Shown here piece after piece: positions 12,827-26,348 of a DNA stretch of 64,000 nt. Position numbers and translations under genes: made by a program. The stretch lies in NCBI GenBank assembly GCA_024734555.1, contig JANPWX010000029.1:62001-126000 (forward strand). The letters run 5' to 3'. The notes below the pieces were generated by a model. It was given only the letters and a program-made list of their open reading frames with translations. It had not been told where the DNA came from and did not search any database. The first letter of the stretch is position 1. Each line of letters begins with the position of its first letter. Source of the stretch: Trochalopteron elliotii (Eukaryota; Chordata; Aves; Passeriformes; Leiothrichidae).

Positions 12827-14640
12827 ATCACCTAACAAACACTGGCAATTTTTCAGTTTGTTGTCATCTGAATTGAAACAGGTCCATAATTTAAAGCCTT
12901 CTGCTCCATATCATCAATAGAACTGATAGACCTGGATCTGCTGAGCTATGCTCTAACCTCATTCAGGACTTAAAGCAAACAGAAAGGGCATCAACATCCA
13001 AAGCATCTTCATTGTGCTCTTGCCAGAGAACCAGAGAGACTGCAGAGCAGGCAGATCTAACGTCAGTCAATAATAAAAGTTTATAACCTCTTGAAACTCA
13101 CTTTGTTCTTCTGCATTAGCATTCGCAATCAAGCTGTTATCTGCAATTTCTGAAAACAAATGCATAAATAATGACTGATCATGTAAATTAGGTTATCTAT
13201 TAGAATGTCTCATAGAACTCTAATTTAGTGGGTGCATATACTCTCTAAAAATACCATAGGGCTCAGTCTACCCATGGCAGGAAGGTGGGGAAGGTCATAC
13301 CTTTCCAGTGCCTTGACTCGTTAGAGTCTGAAGATCTGCAATACTGTGTACTGTCCTCCCTCAGTGCCTAACAAGAGCCATGTCAAAGAGATCACCCACT
13401 GCCTTTTGACATTCGGGAAGGCCACAGAATTTACTTCAAGTGTTTTCTTGAATTCTCGGGGTTTTTAGCTTCAGATTCTTTCCTTTCTGGTATTTTTCTC
13501 AATAAACTCAACACTACTAACAACTAACCAACCAGCTGGGTGCAATGATTGACCTACTTACACACAGAAATGGACAAAGAACATTAGCTACAAATGGTTC
13601 AAAGACAGAAGACATATTTAGCTTCCACCTTTTTCACCAAAGTCTCAATATCTAAATGACCACAAAACATAAATGCTGCTTCTCTGATATTTTCCTGCTT
13701 TGTCTCTAATGCTTCTCTGGGTTTAATCACCCTTGTTTGTTTTGCTCCCTACAAGTGAATGTGGTATCTTAAAAACATTACTCAGGTTTCCAGTCTGTTT
13801 GATTCTTCCAGGAGATGGCACAAAACCGGCTGTCAGACATCTCTTGTCCATATTAGACAAACCACTGGGCAATTTATTAACAGCACAGGGGCAGAGAGGG
13901 AGGCAAATGACTCCAGCCTGGTTTCACACTGCTGCCTTCCCTTCCACAGACAAATAATCTTACATGTTGTTAGTTATTTAGCTTAAATCAATGAGAATAT
14001 TCTAGTCATATTTGGATGTGTCCAACAGCATTTTTTTCCCCTATAAATTTATTATTCCTTTCCTACAGGACAAACATTTATCTTTTGGTGAAATACAGCT
14101 CCCCTACCACAAAATTTCATTTCAACAGATGTTATTTTACAGATGTCTGCTGCTCCGTTGCCCTAAAGCTGCAATACTCTTTCCTCAGAGTTAACTTCAG
14201 ACACTCAAAACACCCCAATGTTTATACCCAGTCACCTTGTTTTGTTTCTATTGCTCCATACTTGCCAACAGGAACAACAAATAGAGAAAGAGTACAATCT
14301 GGCAAAAATATGAAAAGTACATTATGATGCATTACTTTTTTTCTGGCTACCATGTTACCCTATTCAGTTTATAATCTACCACAACCCTTGAGCCACCACT
14401 TCTCAGAGACAGTCTCCCATTCTTTTAAAATTTAACACAATGTGTTATTAGCTATCTAAATACAATGAAATGCTTATTGCTTTTTTTCTAACATTCATCT
14501 AAAGAGGAATTCGGGTGATTCCGTATTGGTGAATTTTCTATTTCTTTATTAGCCACCTGCATTTCTGGTTCCACTAAAAACAAAACAGAACTTAGTCTAT
14601 GGTAACAAATGATGTAACAGTGCCAGTGCAGTGATAACAC
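12827..14640. other. AT-rich intergenic DNA, no gene seen
   Basis: No exon, RNA gene or clear repeat. Open frames near 13,733-13,986 and 14,012-14,327 overlap in different frames and resemble no known protein. Confidence 0.55.
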
Positions 14641-14644
14641 AGCT

Positions 14645-14776
14645 TTATAAAATTTACACAGCTTCCATGCTTGGAAATTCTCTCAGTCTCATGGTGGGAT
14701 TCTTGGGGTTTTCCTGTGCAGGGCCAGTAGCTGGATTTCAATGATCCTTGTGGGTCACAGTCAATGACTCCCTGCA
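14645..14776 (+). mobile_element. Old CR1 LINE 3' tail
   Basis: The segment containing CCTGTGCAGGGCCAGTAG, then a TGGATTTCAATGATCC-type stretch and CTTGTGGGTC, matches the 3' UTR of CR1 LINEs, whose familiar form reads TTGGACT-GATGATCCTTGTGGGTCCCTTCC. It is in sense orientation and diverged, and the terminal 8-bp repeat is no longer clear (TCAATGACTCC remains). The left edge is uncertain. Confidence 0.55.
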
Positions 14777-17700
14777 AAAATGTGCAATTTCCCCTGAGAT
14801 CAAACTCAGAACAAGCTGCATTGCAGTAACGATCATAAGAACTAGTTAAAAAATTATCTTTTGCTCCATTGGAAAATGGGCAGACAAGGGAAAGGAGCTG
14901 TTTCAATCCAATTGATAAATAATCTGTCATCATCTATTCTGCTCAAGCCTAAATAGTGTCACCATGCCCGTTTATTTTGAACTTGTCACTTAAGGCAACC
15001 AGACAAATTATTGACCTCTTAATCAAGCATCTCAGTGTAAACTTTGATTAATTGCTTATGTTTGTTTCTGGGAGTGAAGAAATCACTGAACTGCAGTGGC
15101 AGATGAGAAGGAGCTGTGAGAGGCTGCTCCCAAAGTCATAAGTGCTCACCTGAAAGCCCTCAGAGGGGATGAGCTGTGCTTGGGCACACTTGCATTTGTA
15201 CCTCATTTGAAACATGAGCAACTACTACAGGATTCAGCTCAAAGTCAACTCAAGGTCAAAAAAGTAAAACTTTGATAATGCTTCTAGATTGCAAAAGAAA
15301 GTGCAGTTGAGGCAGAGCTTCCCATATCTCACTCACTGATCTAAAACAAGGGTGCTCTAAAAGCTTTTGCCAAAACAAGGTTTTATGCACAGAAAAAAAG
15401 TTCAGAAAGCATATATAGAATCCTTTTCCTGCTGCTACTGCTGCTGGTTTTAGAAAAGTTTTTGATAATATACACAGGAATTTTCAGTGGGAATTTTCTT
15501 CAATAAGAGGAATTACATCCCCTTGAATGATTTAGAAAGGCCAGGACCCGTAGGGAAAAATGAGAATCTCAAGCCAATGGAAGAGGACAGAAAGCACCAG
15601 CCTCCCCCTGGAGGCCACTGTATTTTTGTGGAAAGGTGAGGAGTTGGAAGTGTCATCAAGAAATACTCTTGGTTTCCCCTTTTATCATAATGAAAGGCGT
15701 ACTCTTCTCTAGGAGATGCCCTTAGATATTTTTTTCTTGCCTTTTCCCTTTCTTTGCCTCTTTTTGTTCCAGCCACTTTTTTTCTCTGCAGAAGGAATTG
15801 CTTTCCTTCCACTTAGCTGCATGTCATGGAACGAAGTTATCATTGATAACTGAATTGAAATAAATGCACTTCAGTTTGCAATTCTCTAAGGCTTGTGTGC
15901 CTGGGAGCCAATACTGTGCCCACTGAACATTAAGTTTCACAAAGGGTTCACAAAACCATGACAGGCTCAGAAGTGGAAGACTGAAAGGTCTGAGGTTGAG
16001 TAGGTGGAGGTCAGTGACCAAAAGGAAGAAACCTCAAGCAGCACATGAAAGTTGTTTGAGTATCAAATAGCTACACAGGAGACAAATTGAAGAGAAATGA
16101 AGAACTGAAATATCTCTATTACCTTGGCCATATTTTAAGGATAGCACTGTGTATATATATATATATATATAAAGCTAAAATATATCTGTCTTTTTTAATG
16201 ATTGGATCTCAAAGAAATATTACACATTATTTCTGTACTTCCATTCTCTGGTGAGGAGAGGAAATCAGAAAAGTTCATTTAGTGAATTTGGAAAAAGCTG
16301 AGACATATTCAAGGCTATCTCTTGTGGTCTTTCCCTGTTCAAAAGCCCCGAAATAAGTAATTGATGCTCGTGGTTTCATGAGTTTTATGTGGAAAGTGAA
16401 ATAATATGAAATAGGATCCATCAGAAAAAGTTGAGCAATTGGGGACCCTTTTCAAACTGTTTTTTACTCTCTGCTGATACTGAGTCTGTTCCCTGGAAAT
16501 TCCAATGCAGGAAAAGTTTCATTGACTTAAAAACCTTACTCAGCCTTATCTCTTGAATTAATACAGCTGGACTCTGATTTGTCCATGAAAGGTACTTTTC
16601 AAAACATGATTTATTGTCAGCTCTACTCAGGATGGGGGGACCTCATTGTGTCTCCTTTCCAGCTTGCTGAATAACACCAGCTTGCAAAGGTCATGTTGAA
16701 CCTCACAATTACTATCTCCACACTCTCTGATGGGCAGAAGAGGGTGAGACAAGAGTTAGCACATGGTGGGGATAGATGACCTGGAAAACAGTCTGAGAGA
16801 AGGATAAGGAACTTTCAAAAAGCACTACAGTACACCTTATAAATGGGAAGTTTATTCATGCACTTAAGGACAACTTACCTAACATTTTGATTTATAACTG
16901 CTTTAATTTCCCAATTATGTCCTTTGCAAATAATTTTCTGAATTAAAAACAACCATCCCAAATCCCAGTGATCTCAGAGAACATAACAAAAGTCTCACTG
17001 GTTTCCTGATTTTAGCTGTTAAGTGTCATCTCCATCCCCCAAATGTGCAAGGGGGATGTTGGGGTATAAAAGAAGAGAAGAAAAGCATTATTTTAAAATG
17101 TGTTTGCCAATAGTTAATAAGTCACTTGAGTAGGTAACCTTGCTAAATTGAAACTTGTCAGGAGTGAAGAAAAATCCTGTAAGACAACTGTGCCTTTTGC
17201 TACTTTTACCATTCTCCAACAAGATGTGCCCTTTTTCAAAATATATCTTTTCTTTTAACTGATTTTGTCTTGTGATATTACAAATACAAAGCAGAAAGAA
17301 GCTTCTTGTTCCTTAAGCTCCCTTAAAGAACTATGTACTAGAGAAGAGATCCAGCATTTCATGGCAATCCTACAGAATTCAGCAGCTTATAAACATCACC
17401 AGCAAAATGCCTTTTCAGTTTTAGTAATTTTGAGCAAATAGATAGACATTTGCATCTTTCTGCATCTTTGCAGAAAGACCAAAGCAACCAAGGTTCCAGA
17501 CCATGCTGGGTTTTATCTAATACTTCAATTATTATTTAAATAATGCATCTTCTTTAGTATAATATGCTCCTAGGTGCTTTTACTTCCCCACAGAGAATTG
17601 AGTGGGCTTTCCCTTACTCTCCCTATTTCATAGGCCTTTTTTCAACTAGGAAGTTCATAAAGGGGATCACATTGTGATTCTACTGAAGTCAGCTACAAAT

Positions 17701-20700
17701 TATCATTGACTTTGAGAGGATTTCAAGCTTCAAAGATGATTACATGCATATAAGTAATGTTGTCCCTGAATTTCCTGTATCTCTATAGGACTAGGAAGAA
17801 AGTATAAACAGGTAGACTGATCTCTACATTTCTCAGATGGTCCTTCTTCAAAGATTCTTATATCTTTGAATTTTTAACTTTGAAGTGCTTAGATTCAAGG
17901 GAGGAAATATGATTATTCTCTGGGAGACTTTAACCATCTTAAGATTTTTTTTTGAAGTGTTCTACTTAGAGCAGTAAACTAATTATATGCAATTAGAACA
18001 CAGCAAAAGTCTCAGAAAATGAGAAGCTGATAGAAAGCTACAAAATCATAATAAAATGTAAGCATAACTATTTTTGAATACAGAGTTCCATCTTTCAGTC
18101 TTAATCTTTTAAACCCTGAATTGTATGAGACAATTATGTAATTTAACTTTGTCAAGCGAACATAAATGAATATACATGTATATTCTAAATTAATTAACTG
18201 ATAACTTTGTGTTTGCTTTTCATGAATATTTTAGTAAATAGCCTAATATAAGAAAAACTGCAGAAACTGCAATGTTAATATCAAAGCTACAAAATACTAA
18301 CAAAAATGTGCTCATGAAAGCAAAGTCATATATATGAACATCTCTTAAAATAAATTCTTTGTATTTTCCCCATTTAAAGGGAAACATCTATATTTAAGAA
18401 TCTGAGATTAGATCAGTTAGGCTAGAAAGTAAGCAGAACTCAAGTGACGTCAGAATGTTTGTGTAATTTTTTAGAAAACCACTATTCTTGTTCTTTTAAA
18501 ATAAATTCTACTATAGTTTCATCTGAGCTCAGCTGAGGTACTAAATCATGGTATACATACTGTGTGGGTGACCCGAATGACCTAGTGAAATGGCCAATAT
18601 TGAAATCCTGAAAATCACAGAAGGGTGTTAATCCACAAGCCAAACCCCAGCTTTCTCGACCCCCAAAACCTCATGATGTTTGCTGTGCAAACACAAATAT
18701 TGTCTGCCTCCCTCCAAAAATTACAAAATACATTACCAACATTCACACAAGAGGGAAAAAAAAAAATTCCATTTGTATAGTTTCACTGATTTCAAAGAAG
18801 CAAAACTCATTTACTCACTCCTGTCTCTACTCCATCACTCTGTATCCAATAATGATAGCAATGGTGCAGGAGGGGAGGAAATGGCACAGTAACACTCCTT
18901 AGTTTGGCTGATGATGGCTGTTTTCAACATTGCATTTACAACTAATACTGTTCCTTATAGTTTCTACAACATATAATTACAGAAACACAATTTTTATATT
19001 CCCATTAAGGAAGAACCTTGTGAAACAAAACAAAGACCCTGCTGTTGGCAGAGAATGTCTCTGCTGCTGCTTGCTCCTTGATGCAAAGGCTGGTATTGAA
19101 AAATGAAAACAGTAGCCTGGGGGCTGGGAACGTCATCTGTCTTCATTAACCACCATCTCCAGTGCTATGGACTCAGAGATAGCCTGAGGGGAAACAATGT
19201 GCCACAGAAAAATCTCCTCCAAATAAATCACATTTTTTAAAGAAACAAGTCAAGCACTCAAACAAATGGCAGCCAGCTGCTAGTGTTAAAAAAAGAAATC
19301 CAGTCTTTGCTTTTTATGTATACTTTCCTAAGGTTTTCAGCTTCTGATGGGAAATTATTGCCATTTGGAAGGAAAAAGCAACCAGCAACAACCCTATTTG
19401 GCACCTATTACAATCTAGACTTTCTGGGGACAGGTATATACTTAATTATTCTCATTCTAAATTTAGATATGATAGGTGTGCATGATAAAAGGATCTGCCT
19501 TCATAAAAACTAAACTATAACATTGTTTCTCTTAGAAGTCTCCCTGTTCTGTTTGGTAAATCCTTCTTCTAGCTGATATAAATCTTGGTACAGCGACTGC
19601 ATTTTTGCCATCACAGTATTAGGTGTCTGACCCCATGAACTGCCAAATCAAACGTCAAATGCTTCTGCCTGGTCATGACACTGAACAAACCTTTAGGATC
19701 CCTTTAGATCAGTTCACTGATATTTCCATATTTGAGTGCTTGTGCTGTTTCTACACTTTGAGGGAGCCGTGGTAAAGGCCACCTTTGAACTAGAACTCCT
19801 CCATTTAAAGAAGTGTTGACATGTTTCTCATGATGAAAAATTATTATTCTTAGGACTTTCTGTTCTCTGGCATCTAGCAGGAGCATAACTTGCCTCTAAC
19901 AACAAACACCTGTTGTCTCATGGACTGAGAAAAGACTGAGCTGTGCTAAAAAAATAGCAATGACTAATCCTTATTCAGTGGGTTTTAGCTGATGTGACAG
20001 TCACCTCCAAATGACTGTTTGAGTGCTCTGCACAGACAGAGCAGCTGCTCCCACGCCCAGCGTGACTGTGGGGTGGCTGCCCACGGGCTTCAACACGGCG
20101 GCTGCAGAATTCACCCTAAACATCTTCTCTTCTCCCCTGTGCTGCAAATGGGCTAGGAACTATCACCACCTTCAGATATACAGTGAAGCCACCACTCTTG
20201 CTGCACTAATTTGTCCATCTGAAGTATCTGAAACACCAAAAGCCAGCAGTTTCTTTTGCTGAATGCAGTCTTGAAAATAAGACTGGCTCACCTTCCTTAG
20301 CTTAGTGAAATGGAAGTGGAACCATTTGGCAATAAATGCAGAATTTGGCAGTAAGGGGAAGTTTTACTTTTGCAAAAGAACAGATGAACTTCTAAAATAC
20401 CACTCTTTTTGGATCACATTCTCCAAAGCCCCTAGATTAAACCAGGAATCTTAGAGTGTGACACTCCAGAAACAGCTTTTGCTATAGCTTGCCAAAGATT
20501 TCCAAGACATGCTTTTCGTATGCCTTTTGTAAACGTGTTATTTCTAAAATTAAGGAAGCTGGTCTGAGAAGGGGTAAGCTGATATAATTTGATCATAGCT
20601 GCATTTATATTACAAAGAGAAGTATCTGCTGAATCACATGTGAGCTGCTAACTGGGATCAGAAACAGGTTTGCCCTGGCAGTGGTGCTGCATGTAAGTGT

Positions 20701-23700
20701 TGGGAATGCCCAAGAACAGGATCAGGACACAAATGATTATGATTTATTTCAAGATTATATTTCATATTTTAATACAAGTTGTACTTAATGTATAACCTTG
20801 CTTTGCAATTCATAGCTTTTCTTCATACATAGGTATTTTAAGAAAATTTTTCCCAATGTCTAAGTACATACAACAACAAAACAAGAATTTTCATATGAAG
20901 TATCCCCAGTCATCATGCATGGCACTGAGGAGCTGCATCTTGCAGGCCACACTTCTTCAGTTACAAATTGCTGCTGTGCTTAGAAAAAACTGGCACATCA
21001 TGATCTCCTTCCCAGGCAAGCTGTGGGATGGGTGTGGGACTGGCTTTAAGTCAGCTTGGTGCTGGTTTGAGCTCTCGAGACTTAGAAAAAAGGCTCAGTG
21101 AGCTCAAAAGCTCAAAGTGTGCCATGGAAAGAAAAGAACAGGCATGTGGCCTGCCTTTAAAGGGTCAGAATTTCCCTGGGGACCTGAGACCAACAGAATT
21201 GCTTTCACCAAGAAAACCACTGGTTTAGCAGTGTGAGTCTGATGAAGACATTTAAAGGAGATACCATGGAGAGTGCATGCAAAAAAAGATGTGCCATGCC
21301 TTACTCCAAGATCTCAGTTTCCAAAAGTGCTGTTCAGTATTCATAAATCTCTCTTTTGAAGCCTACACACCTTTTTGGACATTCCAAGTTTCTCACTGCA
21401 AAAGAAAGTCTAGGGACTCCCACACAAGCTCTGCCCAAGCTGAATCTTAGCACAGACACTTTAATCACTAAAACAAGGCAATCTTGTAAGATTTAATGTT
21501 CATAAGACTTTCTCCTGTGGGATAACTGAAATACATATATGGAAATATGGGGCCATGTCATGCTTATGAAGGCACACCACAAACATCTAGAGAAAAAATT
21601 GACTCCTAAAAACCAAAGCAAGCTAAAATAACACACTAGTTAGATAATCACACGGTTCAAGAGTTCCAGCTTTAGACTGTCTAAATAAGTAGGAGCAACG
21701 GGTGTGTCCGAATAGATGAACAAAAAAATGAGTTTTGTGGACAGGTCTCAGTATATCAAGTGACAAGTGAGAATTCAGGGTGTGGTGTCTTTATCACCAT
21801 TCACTGCTCTTTAAACTATGCTGCCTTTTACACTATGGACAAAAACCAGCAGAATAACCATGAAGTCTGACAGGCTGTCTCAAGCAACAACTTCAGCAGC
21901 TTCCTAGTATTCTTTCAGTTCTCTATTTTTGGCACTATCTGCTATGGATTGAGAAAAAATATTCAGCTGACAGCTGTGTAAAAACTCTGTCCTATACATC
22001 TCACTTTTAGATAATTTTGGGTGAAGCAGAGCTCCTTTAAACAGGGCCAGGGTGTGAGGAGGGGTCATCTGCAAAAGTGAAAGAAGTAGAACAAAAATGA
22101 TATGAAATAGTGCAAATTAATCACAACAGGAGTATGTGATAAAGTGCAGACTCATGAAAAGAGTTGTTAACACAGATCTGGAGTCTTTAAAAGGCTCACT
22201 GGTTTTGTCAGGCTAATGGCACACTTATTTTAAATAAAAGTGTTTTTATAGAAATGAATTGTAATTGCATTAATCAGCTCATTTAATTATTGAAGACATT
22301 TCTACTAAATTAAATGAAGAAAAGTATGTATTTGGTAGAAATCACACTGCACAGAATCCTTTGACAAAGATCCTCTGAGTCAAAAGTTGAGGCTTTATTT
22401 CTACCATATTGAAAACTGAAACAAGGACCAGCCTGATTCAGGCCACTATTTATAAAATTGCAGAGCAGCGACTTCTAGACATTAAATGTTGTTTATTGTC
22501 ATGCAGGAAGTTATTATGCAGCACATACCTTGTCTTGACACTGCATGTGGGAATTGGAAGATTTTGCTTGTCTCAGCTCCATTCCAGTGGAATTCTATTC
22601 TTTAAAGAACAGAAAAGCCTAAAGCCAGTTCCTCTGCAATTAGGACAGCAGTTGAGAAAAGACACCACCACCTACAGGGTGCACTGGAAAGGATCTTATT
22701 TTACTTCCAGAATGTTAGCTGTTGTTGGAACAGTCGTCAGCAGTTATGTATTCTCTCAATTGTGCAGTTCTTAATGCAAAGTCTGGAGTGACATTTGCAG
22801 AAAACCAAACCCTTTTCCCCAAAATAATGCTGCAAGGGTCTAAGAATCAGTTGTACAAGTGCTTTGAAAATGGGGAGATATAATTAATGTTTGATGAAAA
22901 GGAACATGACAAAGGGAGAGACACAAAGACGCAAACAAGTGAAAAGATCAGACTAGAAAAAGGTCTTTTGCCCAAATAGAAAACAGAATAGCACAAAGTA
23001 AACTGTCCTAACAGGAAATTATATATTAAAAAATTAGCCCTTTCTTTTCATGCTGCTCAGTAGAAGATACCAAGTTCACAGGATGAACTGGCAAGTGAGA
23101 AGCACATAGTAATTAAATATTGATGGAAGTATGTAATTAGTAGGTCCTACTATATATGATTAGTTTAGAAATCAAAATAAGTTATCTACTGCATCATTCT
23201 AGAATTGAAGTGACCCTTTTCAGTACCAGAATTGGACAAGTTAATTGTAGCAAACATTAGTTTAATTAATTATTTTAAATTATTTTAACAGATGAATTAA
23301 TTGAACTGACATCTAAGCTATGCAAATTTGCTCATTTAAAATTATTTAGTGAATGATTTATGCACCATAATTATCCTGAATAAAGGTAAATATTTAAGTT
23401 CATCATCTAGATACCTTGAACATATTGACTGTGTAAACAGAATGACACAAATATACCCTGACTGTTGGAAGTGGCCTTCTCCTAAAATGACTAAAGGGGA
23501 AGATTATATTTTTCCAATTGAGATAATTAAATAAATGAATTCTACTCTAAGACCCTCTCTTCATGAATGAAGATTGAAGAATGAAGAGCCTTTCTCTTTA
23601 TAGACAGCAGGTATGAGATCTAACAAGTTGTAAGACCTAAAATTTGGTATGAATAAACATTCTGGAAATGCATATTAGTTGTAACATACCCCGCTGCAAT

Positions 23701-25360
23701 GCCAGAAAAATTATACTTCATGACTACCCTTTAACTCATTTCTGACTCAGATTGTGCAGAATATTTTACCACCACTTCTCAGAGACACAGAAGCACGGCT
23801 GCAGCACAGCCACGCTCAAATGCAATGCTGTAGTCTGCCTGGTCGGGATTTAGTCCCTTTCTCACCTTGTCCTCCAATTTATTTATTTAAATATTAGACC
23901 TTTAGAGATCCTCATACACTGCTGTAGCTCAGTCAGTGCTTTGGATTTCAAAGAAAACTGAAAATAGAATTGGGCCTACTGTGATTTAGCTCAAAATCAC
24001 CAGCTGTCTTCAAACTCTGACGTTAGGAACATATGCCATTTTTATTTATCACAGCCACCCTTCTGGAATATGTAAGAACCAAACATATGTACACATTTTG
24101 GCCAGGAAATTAAAAACACTCATGGAAGAAGTTAGTGAACAGATTCGGCTTGTGTTAAACCTGCTTTTTCCCTTGCAGTTCTCTCACTATGCAAATCAGA
24201 TAGTGATTATCCAAATAATGATATACATCACAGGACTCCGAAGGGGCGGAAGAACTCAATATAAAGCCGTACACAGTTCTTTTGACAGCTTTCAGCAGAA
24301 AGACATCAGGTATGAGCAGGTTTGTGATGGTGTCCATCTGTTAAATAGCCCCTCAGAGATTATCACAGCTGGATGTGAAACAGCAGTCACCAGGGAGCTC
24401 TTATTTACACCTGTGATTGAAGTGCCCAGCAGTAACATTGTGATAGAAAACTGCTTTTGCCATAACTGCCGTCTGTTTCTTTGCCAAATGTAGTCCCACT
24501 GATTCAAATGGCCCTAAAACTTACCACACTTTTGTACAAAATACGAGTCCTTAGTCACAGCTTATAGAAATCACTTAATCATAATTCATTAGATTACAAC
24601 AACTATTTATTTTAACAAGATGTGATTATTTCAAATTTGTTTCAAGGTGACTCTGCTCTATATTAAAAAGAAATAAAGCAATAGAAGCCCAACAGTCTCT
24701 CCCTATCAACCTGCTGCAGGCAGTTGTTCCCAGCCAGCCCATTCTTTTACTGGCGACAGCTTGAATTAAAACACGTTCTCCATATTTGTGGAGAACATTT
24801 TGTCCTCTTAGATTAAGATTCTGTTTTGTTCTCCTTACTCAGACCAGTGAGTAGAGGCACACATTCAGCTGAAGTGAAGAAGCACTGGGATCTATAGGAC
24901 TGGAATCTAGAAGTCTTTATTATAAGCCAAATATTCGATTTAGTCCAGCCATCTTTTCATTGTGTAAATTCTCCCTGCATACAGATTTGACTTTGTAAAG
25001 AGAGCAGCTCTGCACACAAGTTCCCGCATGCTAATGCAGGCAGAGAGAGGATGCATTTGTGATCAGCTTAGTGTGGCACTCAGTGTTTCCAGAGACACTC
25101 CCTCAAAAGGAACATGCACCAGCTTCTGCACATACCCGAAGAGTATTTGAACACTTTTTTCCCAGTATCTAAGTATGGATTTCACTCTAAAATAATCTGC
25201 AGAAGAAATGCATGCTTTGCTCTGAAACATTCCAAACATCATTGTCGCAGACGAGGTATACCAAAGCCTCTCAGTAACATGGTGAGACATTTCAAATTAG
25301 AAAACACAGAGTGGCAAATGCAGGAAATTTTTCCCATATTCCTTATCAACATTATTTCAT
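14777..25360. other. AT-rich gene desert, no gene seen
   Basis: More than 10 kb without a recognisable exon. Small structured items are a (TA)10 run at 16,152-16,171 and an 18-bp perfect palindrome at 18,168-18,185. A slightly GC-rich patch lies near 20,035-20,110. The longest open frames (22,409-22,774 and 24,098-24,493 on +) have no domain, signal peptide or splice context that I can recognise. Confidence 0.5.
16152..16171. repeat. (TA)10 microsatellite
   Basis: Uninterrupted alternating T and A for twenty bases, preceded by GTG and followed by AAAG. Such dinucleotide runs are usually length-polymorphic. Confidence 0.9.
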
Positions 25361-25489
25361 CTTTCTTTTTTTTTTTCTCCCCCCTACCCCCCCCCACTAC
25401 AAATATCCCCCCCCCGTGGTTTTTTTTTCGTTTTGTTTTGGTTTTTTTGTTTTGTTTTTTTTTTTTTTGGTTTTTTTTTTCTCTTTCTG
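25361..25489. repeat. Pyrimidine tract of T and C homopolymers
   Basis: The + strand is almost purely T and C for about 130 bases. It has two runs of nine C, several T runs of 7 to 14, and short ACTACAAATAT and CGTGG interruptions. Such polypurine/polypyrimidine DNA can form triplex (H-DNA) structures and is error-prone to sequence. Open frames through it on both strands encode Phe/Pro-rich or Lys/Gly-rich strings and are not genes. Confidence 0.85.
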
Positions 25490-26348
25490 TTAGCTCCATT
25501 AGGAGGAGCTCTTGCAGTATTTGGCCTGGATGGGATTCTGGTTTGTCTAGTAACATCCAAACTGATCATCACCCTGTAGGAAGGGACACACTGAGATTTA
25601 AGTCAGAGAGAATATATTGCAAGAAGTATGACTTCAACCATACAGCTTTCACTAACAATATCTGCAGACAGTAGACTGGCCAGTAAAAAGCAAAAATCCA
25701 CTACAACAAAAACTAGTGCTAATATTTTTGTGTTTCAGGGCATGTACACACCTTCAGACATTCCCACAACAAATCAAGCTTAAAACAGCATCACATATCT
25801 ATTTATATATGTTCAGGAAACATAGATAAATGCTAAATCATGAAATACAGAAACAATCACTCATAAAGCACAGCCTTTGCATGACAACAGTGAAAATATA
25901 TCTTCACAGAAAAGTAGCAAGACATTCTGGCATTGCAACAAATACAATGGCACTGTATGGTTCAATTTCTGGTATATTTTTTAACTGGTGTACTCCTTGA
26001 TGGCACTGAATTGGCAAAGCTCAATGGACAACATTCTAAAGGTTGTTCTGAGAGATGAAATGAAATTCATCCAGCTCCTACCAAAGACAAGTAACAAATG
26101 TGCAAACTCTAATGTCTGCACACACTAACCACAGCACATAGGATCTCAACATATTGATGGGATGATGAGACAACATTCAGTTCCAAAACTGATGATTTCA
26201 GCACTGCTGACTTCAGCAGACTTAAATTGTTAAGTAATGGATACTGCTACCCTGAGTGTGTGTTTCTACTTATTTGACTGACACAGAATCTGACACTTCT
26301 TGAAGAAGGAAACAATCCCCCACACAAAAAAAATCAGCTTATTATAAA
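25490..26348. other. AT-rich intergenic DNA, no gene seen
   Basis: No gene or named repeat recognised between the pyrimidine tract and the next LTR. Confidence 0.5.

Noticed and set aside
24098..24493. 131-codon + strand frame, among the longest outside repeats
   Set aside because: I recognise no domain, signal peptide or splice context; the opposite strand is also open, and the length is plausible by chance in a 64-kb window.
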